Source: Basidiobolus meristosporus CBS 931.73 (Eukaryota; Basidiobolomycota; Basidiobolomycetes; Basidiobolales; Basidiobolaceae). From it: 38,288 bases of DNA. This document shows positions 1 through 9,212 of this stretch, piece by piece. Under the pieces are notes generated by a model. It ran no database searches and was not told the origin of the DNA. It worked only from the letters and a program-made list of their open reading frames with translations. Made by a program: the position numbers and the translations under genes. The stretch spans positions 1 to 38,288 of the forward strand of contig MCFE01000765.1 in the NCBI GenBank assembly GCA_002104905.1, given 5' to 3'. Position 1 is the stretch's first letter; each line of letters starts with the position of its first letter.

Positions 1-235
1 AGCTTTTTGGTCAGCTTTGCAGTATTTCATGTTCTGGGTATCTGAAATTTGCTGTAAGATTTTGGAGATATTGGAAGTGATTGGGAGAACAAATAGATTA
101 TGTGGCTTTCACTTGATTATTGATTTGATGTAAAAGTCATATTTATACTCTTACATATTCTTGGCAGTACAAGCACATATAATAGGTTTAGGAAGGTCCC
201 AAGTGTTGTAAAAAGCTTGTGATTACATCTAAATA
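1..235 (-). repeat. Degenerate copia LTR fragments
   Basis: Bases 50-203 resemble the first half of the reverse-oriented copia LTR seen intact at 236-584, starting TGCTGTAAGAT where the intact copy has TGTTGTAAGAG. Bases 1-49 resemble the middle of the same LTR, so one LTR scrap appears to interrupt another. Bases 204-235 are too diverged to place. No coding potential is seen. Confidence 0.65.
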
Positions 236-584
236 TGTTGTAAGAGTTTTGGATATACTGGAAGTGATTAGGAGAACAAGTACATTATGTGGCTTTCACT
301 GAATGATTTATTGCATGTAAAAGTAGTATTTATACTTTTACATGGTCTTGGCATAACAAACACATATAATAGGTTTAGGAAGGTCCTTAAAACATGTGTG
401 TAAGGCTTGGGACTGCTTGGACAGCTTATTCAATTTTAACGTTTTGGGTACCTGATATTTTGGTGAAAATATTCCAAGTAAATCTCATCAAGGAATTTGG
501 TCAGTATTCTCTAGGATTTGCGGGTAATGATCTAAGTGACTAAGTTAGGTGAATGTTTAGGTGGAATTACAAATTTTTACAACA
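236..584 (-). repeat. Copia LTR (3' LTR of element B)
   Basis: This 349-bp LTR is bounded by TGTTGTAAGAG and TTTTTACAACA on the plus strand, the reverse complement of the forward LTRs at 849 and 31650. It directly abuts the complement of the polypurine tract (CTCCCACTCAGC) at 585. Confidence 0.9.
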
Positions 585-848
585 CTCCCACTCAGCTAAA
601 TGCTCATAACAACTAGTCCTAACTTTGACCTAAGATATTCAAACTTGTCTCTAGCTAATGGTTTGGTAAATATGTCTGCAATTGTTTCATCTGAAGGACA
701 GTAAACTAAGCTACCAAGTTATTCTCTATAGCTTCACATATGAAATGATGTCCAATATCTATGTGCTTAGTTCTAGTATGAAAAGTTGGATCTTTACCTA
801 ATTGTATACATCCTTGATTATCTTGAAATAAAGTCATAGGAGTTTTTT
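585..848 (-). pseudogene. pol: Copia pol 3' end (RNase H C-terminus) of element B
   Basis: Reverse-strand translation gives the end of a copia RNase H, including the motif FQDNQGCIQL and the run RTKHIDIGHHF. The non-coding tail and the purine-rich tract GAGTGGGAG follow, next to the LTR. The coding sequence is interrupted at 848 by insertion of element A and continues at 5529-5821. In the relatives A and D this region follows the YSDADW and TEAEYMA motifs of RNase H, which lie in the 5529-5821 half. A stop separates the tail (near 710) from the last part of the gene, so the copy is dead. Assignment to copia is firm because it aligns throughout with A. Confidence 0.85.
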
Positions 849-1196
849 TGTTGCAAAAATTCGTATTTCCACCTAAATATTCACCTAACTTAGTCACTTA
901 GAGCATCACCTTCAAATCCTAGAGAATACTGACCAAATTCCTTGTTGGGATTTACTTAGTATATTTCACCAAAATACCAGGTACCCAGAACATGAAAATT
1001 CTCAAAGTTGTCCAAACAGCCCCAAACTTTGCACACATGTTCTTGGGACCTTCCTTAACCTATTCTACGTGTTTGTAATGCCAAGACCAGGTAAAAGTAT
1101 AAATACCAGTTTTACATTCAATAAATCATTAAGTGAAAACCACATAATCTACTTGTTCTCCCAATCACTTCCAATATCTCCAAGACTCTTACAACA
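849..1196 (+). repeat. 5' LTR of copia element A
   Basis: This 348-bp LTR has TG...CA ends (TGTTGCAAAAATTCG to CTCTTACAACA) and short inverted termini TGTTGTAA/TTACAACA in the family consensus. A TATA box and an AATAAA signal lie about 90 and 70 bp before its end. The first position differing from the 3' LTR is TGTTGC against TGTTGT. Confidence 0.93.
1098..1105 (+). promoter_or_regulatory. LTR TATA box (TATAAATA)
   Basis: TATAAATA is conserved in the LTRs at 849 and 5182 and in the D LTR at 31650. An AATAAA polyadenylation signal (1120-1125) follows after only 14 bp. If transcription starts 25-35 bp below the TATA box, the poly(A) signal lies just upstream of the start and the repeated R region is short. 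That last point is inference. Confidence 0.6.
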
Positions 1197-1208
1197 GGTT
1201 ATGAGCCC
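1197..1208 (+). other. Primer-binding site, initiator tRNA-Met anticodon arm
   Basis: GGTTATGAGCCC lies immediately after the LTR. It is complementary to GGGCUCAUAACC, the anticodon arm of fungal initiator tRNA-Met. Copia of Drosophila and Ty5 of yeast are known to prime from this internal, half-tRNA position. The putative gag start ATG (1201) lies inside the site. Confidence 0.8.
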
Positions 1209-4200
1209 CAAGCTGTCACTCTCTGCAATGTCTACTACTGCTATCACTGGAATTTTTCTCTCTGCTGAAAAGTTGGATGGATATAACTACCAAGTGTGGA
1301 AGGTGAAGATGAAGATGCTGCTACAAGAAAGAGGCCTTTGGGATATTGTCATGGGAGAAGAATGCCCTCCTAAAAATGTGGGAGAGGAAGCCTTAAAGTA
1401 CCAGAAGAAAGAACAAAGTGCCTTTAACTGCATTTGCCTTAATGTCAAGGACAAATTGCTAATTCAATGCTCAAGAGCAAAAACGGCAAAAAATGCCTGG
1501 AAAGCATTAGAAGACACCTACCAGTCATGTTCAGCTGCCAAGAAGATGTATCTGAGATGAAAATTCTTTACTACAAAGATGCTGCCAGGAGAAGAAATGA
1601 AAAATCTAATTAACAGAATTACCCTGCTGGTAGATGAGATGGAATCTGTGAGCATACCAACTACTGATGAGGATGTGATAGTTACCATCCTGAATAGCCT
1701 GACAGACAAGTTTCAGGGCCTTGTATCAGCCCTGGAGTCCAGAACTGAAGATTTGACCTTAAATTATGTATATAGAAGGCTCCTGGATGAAGAATTAAGA
1801 AAAACAAGTGCCAATAAGAAGGGAGAAGAAAATGCTTTAATAAGCAATGATAACCAACAAAGGAGATGCCCAAGACCCTAAAAAGGCAACAGCAACCTGT
1901 TTTGTAACTACTGCAAAAGGAAAGGACACACATCAGACCGGTGTCTCAAAAAGAAAGATTATCAGCAAAAGAAGCCTGAATACGGAAATGCTGCAACAAC
2001 TGAAGATAGACTATTCATATCTGCACTAAATATGACCACAAATAAGGATTCTCAGATGTGGTATATTGACTCTGGAGCATCTCAACACTTTACACACCAA
2101 AAAGAACTTTTTACCCAATATCAAGAAATTCCAATTAAGAAGGTTTTCATGGGTGACAATAAAACACTTGATGCAGTGGGAGAAGAAACTATCCAAGTAA
2201 ACCTTAGAAGCAGTGAAGGAAGCCATACACTGACCTTTAAAGAAGTACTCTATGTACCAGAAATAGCCAAGAACCTACTCTCTGTAAGCAAGGCCACAGC
2301 AGAAGGATTCAGTTTCAGTTTTGACAATTCTGGATGCAGGATCACTGATCAAAATGGTGCTCATATTGCTTTGGGCATCAGAGATCAGAATCTATACAAG
2401 TTGACTTATATTCCATCATATCTGGAAGTCAATATAAGTAACTTAAATGAAGAAACACCAATGCTTTGGCACAGGAGATTTGGACACATCAATTTTGATT
2501 ATTTGTGTAAAATGATCAAAGATCAGCTAATTTCTGGAGTGAAAATTGATCCCCCAGCTAATTTGGAGCACTGTGAAGCCTGCATATATGGGAAACAAGC
2601 CAGACAACCGTTCAAGAGCTCTGGGTTAATCAAAACTAAGAAAAAATTGGATCTAATTCACTCAGATCTGTGTGGACCTATGCAAAATTCATCCTTAGGT
2701 GGGATGAAGTATTTAATCACTTTTATTGATGATTATACAAGATACACATGGGTCTACTTCATGGAGAGAAAGGAAGAAGCTCTGTCTAAGCTCAGGGAGT
2801 TTAAAGCCATGGTGGAGAGAGAAACTGGTGAAAAAATCAAGAAAATACGCTCTGACAATGGTGGAGAATATACCTCAAAACTCTTCATCCACTTCTGCAA
2901 AATTCATGGGATAAAGCAAGAGACTACTGTACCATACTCCCCACAGCAAAATGGAGTAGCAGAACAAGCTAACAGATCAATAATTGATATGGCAAGATCT
3001 ATGATCTATGATCAAAAATTATCCTATGATTTTTGGGTGGAATCAGTTGCCACTGCTGTATATCTTAAAAATAGGAGTTATAACAGAATACTTTGTGATT
3101 CTACTCCATTTGAAGCATGGTATGGGTACAGACCAAATGCAGAACATCTAAGAATATTTGGGTGTACAGCATATGCCAAAAAACTGGCTGCAAATCAGTC
3201 AAAATTTGAGCCAAAAAGTGTAAAATGCATATTTTTGGGCTACTGCAATGAGAGTAAGGCATACAGACTCTACAATACCAAAGCAAAGAAGCTTATCAAG
3301 TCCAGGGATGTGTTGTTTGATGAAATTGAAAATTTTCACAAAAAATCACATCAGATGATGACAAAAATTTCATCTCAAGTCCACCAATTGTCAGGATTGA
3401 ATCAGAGCAAAACAATGAAAATTCTCTCACTCCAGAGGACTCTGCAACCGTGGTTCAGCCAGAATCAGTGCCCAGGAATATCCCAGAAGTGATCATTCCA
3501 GTATCAAATGCCTGGAGATCCAATTGTACAAGAAATAGCCCAAATTACTATATCAATGAGGGTACAAACTTAGCCTATGCCTATTTAGTCCATATTGATG
3601 AGCCCCAGACTGTAAAAGAGGCCCTAAATAGCCCTCAGACAAAGTTTTGGAGATCTGCAATGACTGAGGAATATCAGGCCCTGATGGAAAATCAAACTTG
3701 GGACTTAGTCAAATTACCAATCAACCAAAAATCAATGGATGCAGATGGGTCTTCAAGACAAAATACAAGGCTGATGGCACAATTGAAAGTTACAAAGCAA
3801 GACTTGTAGCCAAAGGATACTCTCAAACAAAAGGACTTGACTACACTGAGACCTTTGCACCGGCAGCCAAGTTTAATTCCATCAGATTAATATTAGCTAT
3901 TGCAGCCAAATATAAGTTTTTTATTCATCAAATGGATGTAAAAACTGCATTTTTGAATGAAGAACTTGATGAGGACGTGTAAATGGACCAGCCTGATGGG
4001 TTTGTTGACCAAGATAACCCCCATTTGGTCTGCAAGCTTAAAAAGTCACTATATGGTCTCAAACAATCACCAAGAGCCTGGAATTGCAAGATAGATTCTT
4101 ATTTGGAATCTTTGAGTTTCAAAAGAAGTAATGCTGACTATAGTATATACTATAAGCCAGATAGAGCAAATCCAGTTCTATTAGCTCTATATGTGGATGA

Positions 4201-5170
4201 TCTTATTATAGCCGCCAATAACCTAGAAACATTGGAAGAGACTAAATCCAGCCTATATAAGGAGTTCAAGATGTCCAATCTAGGAGAACTTAGTTACTAC
4301 TTAGGGATTAAGTTCTCCATAGACAGAAGTACCCAGACTATTACCCTAAGCCAATCCAAGTATATTCAAGATATACTAAAGAAGTACAAAATGGAAGACT
4401 GTAAACCAGCAACTACCCCAATGGAGACAAACATTAACTTGGTCAAAACTCAACTAAATCAAGAGAGCTTGGTGCCATCTGAAAGCCCTGACTTTCCTTA
4501 TCAATCTATGGTTGGCAGTCTGATGTATATCATGCTTGGAGCATGTCCAGATATCTAATATTCAGTGGGAGTTGTCAGCTAACATAATCAGAATTATGGA
4601 TCTGATCATATTGCAGCAGTTAAGCGGATTTTTAGATACCTAAATGGAACTACTGATATCTGCTTAAAATACACTTATAAGGATTCAGAACAGGATCTTG
4701 TGGGATACTCTGATGCTGATTGGGGACAAAATTTGGAAGACAGAAGATCCACCACAGGATACACCTTTCTTTTCTGTAAAGGAGCAATTTCATGGAATTC
4801 AAGAAAGCAACCAACAATAGCACTTTCTACTACAGAGGCAGAGTATATGGCAGCCTGTGAAGCTACAAAAGAAGCAATATGGCTAAGAAAACTCTTTACA
4901 GATTTAGGCCTATGTCAAAAAATGCCAATTACTTTATTTCAAGATAATCAAGGATGTATACAATTAAGTCAAAATCCAACTTTTCATGCTAGAACCAAGC
5001 ACATAGATATCAGACATCATTCCATATGTGAAGCTATAGAGAATAATCTAGTTAGCTTAGTTTACTGTCCTACAGATGAAATGATTGTAGACATATTTAC
5101 TAAACCATTAGCTAGAGACATGTTTGAATATTTTAGGTCAAAATTGGGACTAGTCAGTATGAACATTTAG
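1201..5170 (+). pseudogene. gag-pol: Copia gag-pol polyprotein gene, element A (five stops, two frameshifts)
   Basis: One reading frame encodes the polyprotein. The order is Gag with the conserved LDGYNYQVWK stretch; a CX2CX4HX4C zinc knuckle (1903-1944); aspartic protease DSGA (2068-2079); the H-H-C-C integrase finger (LWHRRFGH ... CEAC, about 2466-2585); the integrase core with SDNGGEY and QQNGVAEQ; RT with MDVKTAFLN and YVDD (4190-4201); and RNase H with YSDADWG, TEAEYMA and FQDNQG. The polyprotein ends at 5170. Compared with element D, there are stops at 1558 (TGA), 1879, 3980, 4556 and 4580 (TAA), plus indels near 3325-3345 and at about 3736. The gene is therefore dead. I chose ATG 1201 because it is the first in frame after the LTR, but the ATG at 1228 is also possible. 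Confidence 0.93.
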
Positions 5171-5172
5171 CT

Positions 5173-5181
5173 GAGTGGGAG
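5173..5181 (+). other. Polypurine tract of element A
   Basis: GAGTGGGAG lies directly before the 3' LTR. It is the expected plus-strand primer site, and its complement occurs next to the B LTR at 585. Confidence 0.75.
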
Positions 5182-5528
5182 TGTTGTAAAATTTGTATTT
5201 CCACCTAAATATTCACCTAACTTAGTCACTTAGATCATCACCTTCAAATCCTAGAGAATACTGACCAGATTCCTTGTTGGGATTTACTTAGAATATTTCA
5301 CCAAAATACCAGGTACCCAGAACATGAAAATTCTCAAGGTTGTCCAAACAGCCCCAAACTTTGCACACATGTTCTTGGGACCTTCCTTAACCTATTCTAT
5401 GTGTTTGTAATGCCAAGACCAGGTAAAAGTATAAATACCACTATTACATTCAATAAATCATCAAGTGAAAACCACATAATCTACTTGTTCTCCCAATCAC
5501 TTCCAATATCTCCAAGACTCTTACAACA
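5182..5528 (+). repeat. 3' LTR of copia element A
   Basis: This 347-bp LTR runs TGTTGTAAAATTTG to CTCTTACAACA and matches the 5' LTR over its full length. At least two differences from that LTR are CG in the 5' copy and TG here. Confidence 0.93.
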
Positions 5529-5821
5529 CTTTTAACATATGCTTAAATCTGTACAAAGCTTTCTTTATCACATTGCTTCTTTTGTAGCTTCACAGGCTGC
5601 CATATACTCTGCCTCTGTGGTAGAAAGTGCTATGGTTGGTTGCTTTCTTGAATTCCATGAAATTGCTCCTTTACAGTAAAGAAAGTTGTATCCTGTGGTG
5701 GATCTTCTGTCTCCAAATTTTGTCCCCAATCAGCATCAGAGTATCCTACAAGATCCTGTTCTGAACCCTTATAAGTGTATCTTAAGCAGATATCAGCAGT
5801 TCCTTTTAAATATCTAATAAT
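5529..5821 (-). pseudogene. pol: Copia RT/RNase H fragment of element B
   Basis: The reverse complement aligns with 4640-4930 of element A and 36170-36470 of element D. It covers the end of [13 protein letters not shown], the TEAEYMA-equivalent region and the approach to the FQDNQG motif. It joins in sense to 585-848 once element A is removed. Several frame breaks are present. The copy stops at 5821, against the terminus of Tnp2 element T1. Confidence 0.85.
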
Positions 5822-5948
5822 CCCTATGAAAAATAATCTGGTCCTGTGGGTGGACCCAATCCAGATCAGCTGTCAAGATCCCATTTGAAGACCATCATAA
5901 TACCAGCAGCTTGAAATTAGTGACCCTCTTGACAATCTGATGATGGGA

Positions 5949-8900
5949 TCACAATGGTGCTTTGCTAATTTTACTGCCAAATAAAGTTACAAAACTTGAC
6001 AGGGTTTGATTGGTGCTGTGGCAATAATTGCATGGCATTGTTGCAGTCTTGGTGCACTCTACAACTATTTTAAATGGATCCAACCAGCCAGGACATCCAA
6101 CTGCCTTATATGGCAAAAAACCTGATGCTATATCAACAGCTTCACAGCAAGACACCATTGGCATTGTTAGGGTAGTATGGTGGCCTACAGCTAGTTCTGT
6201 ATAATACTACCATACCAACTTACCAAATGGTATTTCCTTTTTCTACCTCCCTTTGTGCAATTCATATATTCCACTGTAGAATCACCCCTCTGTACTTGCT
6301 TACCCACCACTACCTTGGGTATTCCACACATAGTTCAAATAAAAAAAACTATGGCCTTCTGCTTACTAACCTCTACAATTGTGCACACCTGCCGCAAATG
6401 ATATGCTTCTATCACCTCCACTTCACAACTTTTTAGTGTGATACTTGCAAAGTTGCCATATACCTTGTACTGCTGGTAACATATACATTTTGCAAACATA
6501 TGCTTAGTTGTCACCACTTCTGCCATGAATACCTCCTGAATATCTGCAAAGAACTTCTTGGTATTTAGCCAATATACTCCTTCTCCCTGCTGGATTCTGG
6601 TCCCCCTTATAGGTGCGCTCTGGTTTGTGTTTATGTTAATTCTGTATTAAATGGTGTAGAAGTTAGCTTGTGACCATGAAAAATCCAGCATACCTTGGTA
6701 GAGTTTTTGTAATCAAAATTAGAAGCTTGTTGCACCCAACCCAACTTTGCTTTACTTAACTGATTACCCATGCATTGAGGCTGCTTAGCTTCTTAATACC
6801 ATAGGTATAGGTGTCACCATGTGCACATCTGTCCTCAGTATTTTCCAACTCCTCCTGGCTGTCCTCTATGTGCCAACACATCACATCCAAGACAGACTTG
6901 AAGGTAATATTCTTGAAGAGATTGGGATATGGTGCTACCTGCAACTTGGCTTGTCTTCCTATCTCCTTACATATCCACTCCATAGGAAACTCCCAAAAGG
7001 TGAAGCAAGGCCCAGTATTCTCCACACACCAAGCAAGATGGAGTAGAGAATGGATACAGTAGCAGCAGAGATCTATGCAGTCAGCTTTATGTTTGTAGTA
7101 TAGCTGCTCAAATCCCATTACAGACTCCTTGCACAACAGCTATAGAAGCCATATGTTGGCATTGGTGATCTGCTTCTGGATAAATATTCCTACAATATCC
7201 ACATATGACTCCCAATGCTTCCAATGTACTCTTGGTAGGAATGGCTTCAGGACACCACTTGAATAAATACTTATCCAGTTCATCCAATCTTTGCATTTGT
7301 ATTGTGGCATATACATATGGATATTGATTGGAGCCTGTGAGAAGTACTTAGGGTAGCAGTTACTCTGTAATATCTTGCCAATTCTTTCAAATTTCTCTGG
7401 TATCTCAAAGGGCTTATTTAGCTTGAAATGCCCCATGTACAACTTGGTCATCAGTACAGGGATATTGTTAAAAAGCAAATGCATTGCTCCCAGTGGAAAG
7501 CTTTTGCTCCAACAGATACCCTCTATCTTAAGAATCTCCAGTTTCCAATTGACTCCATATTCTGGCCAATGGCTTATAGCTTGCCAACTTTGCTGCAATT
7601 GCATGCTGACTTCCGTACATTCTCTTTGTGGGAAGATGATGTTCTTAGTGTTGGTGTTTGGGTAATAATAACTTGTATCAGTTATGGAGTAAATCCCCTG
7701 GATCTCACACATTTGACAGCAATACCATCCATTGTGCCCAGAAAAGCCTGCTATCTTGCTGATGGCTGGGGTGTCTCCAATGCAGATAATAATATGCACT
7801 TTGACATGAAGGCCATTTAGTGTTATCCTGCTGGAAAGCATATGAAATTCATCTAGCAATGGATACAGGTAGCTATCCAGGATGGACAGTGATTTAGGCC
7901 CAGATACCTATGAGACTACCATCAGATTATTGCTCTGATACTGTAAGATGTGTGGCAGATTCAGATCAATGAGAATCAGTGGCCAGCAGGATTTGCTGGT
8001 AGTGTACTGGTTTAATGAGAATTCATCAAGTGCTAAGGCAAAGGCATGATCATACATACCTTCAAAGTACCCCTTGCTTCTTAGCTGTTTGTAATATTTA
8101 CTATCAAGTATATTTGATATATTTGTGCTTGATTGATACTGAGTGCGGTACTGTATAGCTTTGCAATTTTTGTTGAACTGCATTGGCTGCTTTAGATGGG
8201 ATATTACTGGAATATATCTGGAGTGTGAGCAATGTTTTCCCTCAATGGTGGTAGATTCCTGACAATTTGCACTCATTGCAATGGTAGCATTTTTGGATGT
8301 GAATGCCATTCAACTGTTAACGCATGCTGGAATCAGGAAAGTCTCTGGGTCATACTTTGCCAGCCACATGATGGTTGTCCATTTGTACCATTTATATGGT
8401 AGGTTGCATCCTGTAATGATCTTGGCAAGAGGTAGTAATAGATCCTCAAAGCCCCCATTACTGATATTAGTGGGAATGTGCCTCTTCTCTAGCTGCAACA
8501 TTACATCAATCACCAGTAGATGGATTACTGGGCTCACTTGGCTCCATAGAGTATCCTTGGCATTTGTTTCAACAGGTGTTGTCTCATTGCATAATGGGAT
8601 TTGACCAGGCTCATGTGTGAGACTGTTTTTAGGGGCAATAGGCTCACAATCTAGCAGTGCACCTTCTTTGTCAGAGCTATCACTTTGCATGCCATATTCA
8701 GAAGGCTGAGGTGAGCCTAAAGATGTCACACACTCACCTAACTCAGTTTGCACAAGGTAACAACAATGACCAGGTGCCAACATAGAGGTATCAGCTGGCT
8801 GGCAAGATAATGTTGGTACAGTGGTGACTGATGAATGGTCAAATATAGCTTGTATGGCAAAATACTGGCTGCAATCCTTGTAATACTTCCTATGCTTCCT

Positions 8901-9016
8901 GTGTTCTTCATAACTGAGAGGCTTGCTACAATAGCCATATGATGATTTTTCTCATCTCTGGCAGCGTTAAACCAATGTAGTCTTGTGCATGGGGCAAACA
9001 GTTTTACCTTTAACAA
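5949..9016 (-). pseudogene. Tnp2-family transposase of T1
   Basis: From 8783 down to 6756 one reading frame is interrupted only by three stops (8310 TGA, 7908 TAG, 7140 TAG). The order is: a zinc-ribbon remnant (ACVNS, stop, MAFTSKNA, about 8270-8325); HAFALALDEF and CWPLILIDLNLP (about 7950-8040); GPKSLSILDS and YLYPLLDEF after the stop at 7908; GDTPAISKIAGFSGHNGWYC and CQMC; AMHLLFNN; and a DUF4218-like tail with IHSLLHLA and FWEFPMEW (6756-7136). These match Tnp2 transposases that cut and paste class II elements. The N-terminal part (8738-9016) is in another frame and the C-terminal tail (5949-6530) is broken. Where I recall acidic residues around the DxMHLxxEN motif, this copy has GAMHLLFNN, so it was probably inactive even apart from the stops. 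Confidence 0.82.
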
Positions 9017-9212
9017 TAAAATGCTATTATATCACTTTTTGGTCAATACTCATGTGAATTTAGGACAGTCTCATACTTGAGAATTTGCACCTAAATGAAT
9101 ATAAGATTCAATGATGACTCACCACAGTAAGCATTATAAATAAAGTTGTGGCATCACATACAACTGAATATATAACACTATTTCCCCTTTGGTTTGACTC
9201 ACTTTTATATAT
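9017..9212. promoter_or_regulatory. Divergent promoter region between transposase and companion genes
   Basis: This 196-bp AT-rich spacer separates two genes reading away from each other. It is conserved in T2 (part), T3 (15891-16020) and T8 (37311-37500, inverted). A shared promoter is inferred from that arrangement. TATATATA-like runs occur near 9205, just before the companion ATG. Confidence 0.5.

Larger units (their letters stand above)
849..5528 (+). mobile_element. Ty1/copia retrotransposon A, full length, inactive
   Basis: The element has two LTRs (849-1196 and 5182-5528), a primer-binding site at 1197, one gag-pol reading frame in the order Gag, protease, integrase, RT, RNase H (the copia order), and a polypurine tract before the 3' LTR. 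The two LTRs differ at roughly ten to twelve positions by eye, about 3 percent, so the insertion is not recent. It sits inside element B. Confidence 0.95.
236..5821 (-). mobile_element. Ty1/copia element B, reverse, 5'-truncated and split by element A
   Basis: Reading leftward, the end of the copia RT/RNase H region (5821 to 5529) is interrupted by the complete forward element A (849-5528). It resumes at 848, runs to the polypurine tract and ends in the 3' LTR at 236-584. When A is removed the two halves of B join within its RNase H codons. The flanks of A are TTTTT (844-848) and CTTTT (5529-5533), an imperfect 5-bp target duplication. Everything upstream of late RT is missing: at 5822 the sequence switches to a Tnp2 transposon terminus. 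Confidence 0.85.

Noticed and set aside
1518-2226. Opposite-strand ORFs over copia gag-pol
   Set aside because: They mirror conserved copia coding sequence and are shadows; the forward frame has all the domain motifs.
5819-5821. AAT as a 3-bp target duplication of T1 (also near 13958)
   Set aside because: The exact tips differ between copies (CATAGA, CATAGG), so the match depends on where the end is placed, and the flanks belong to unrelated elements.
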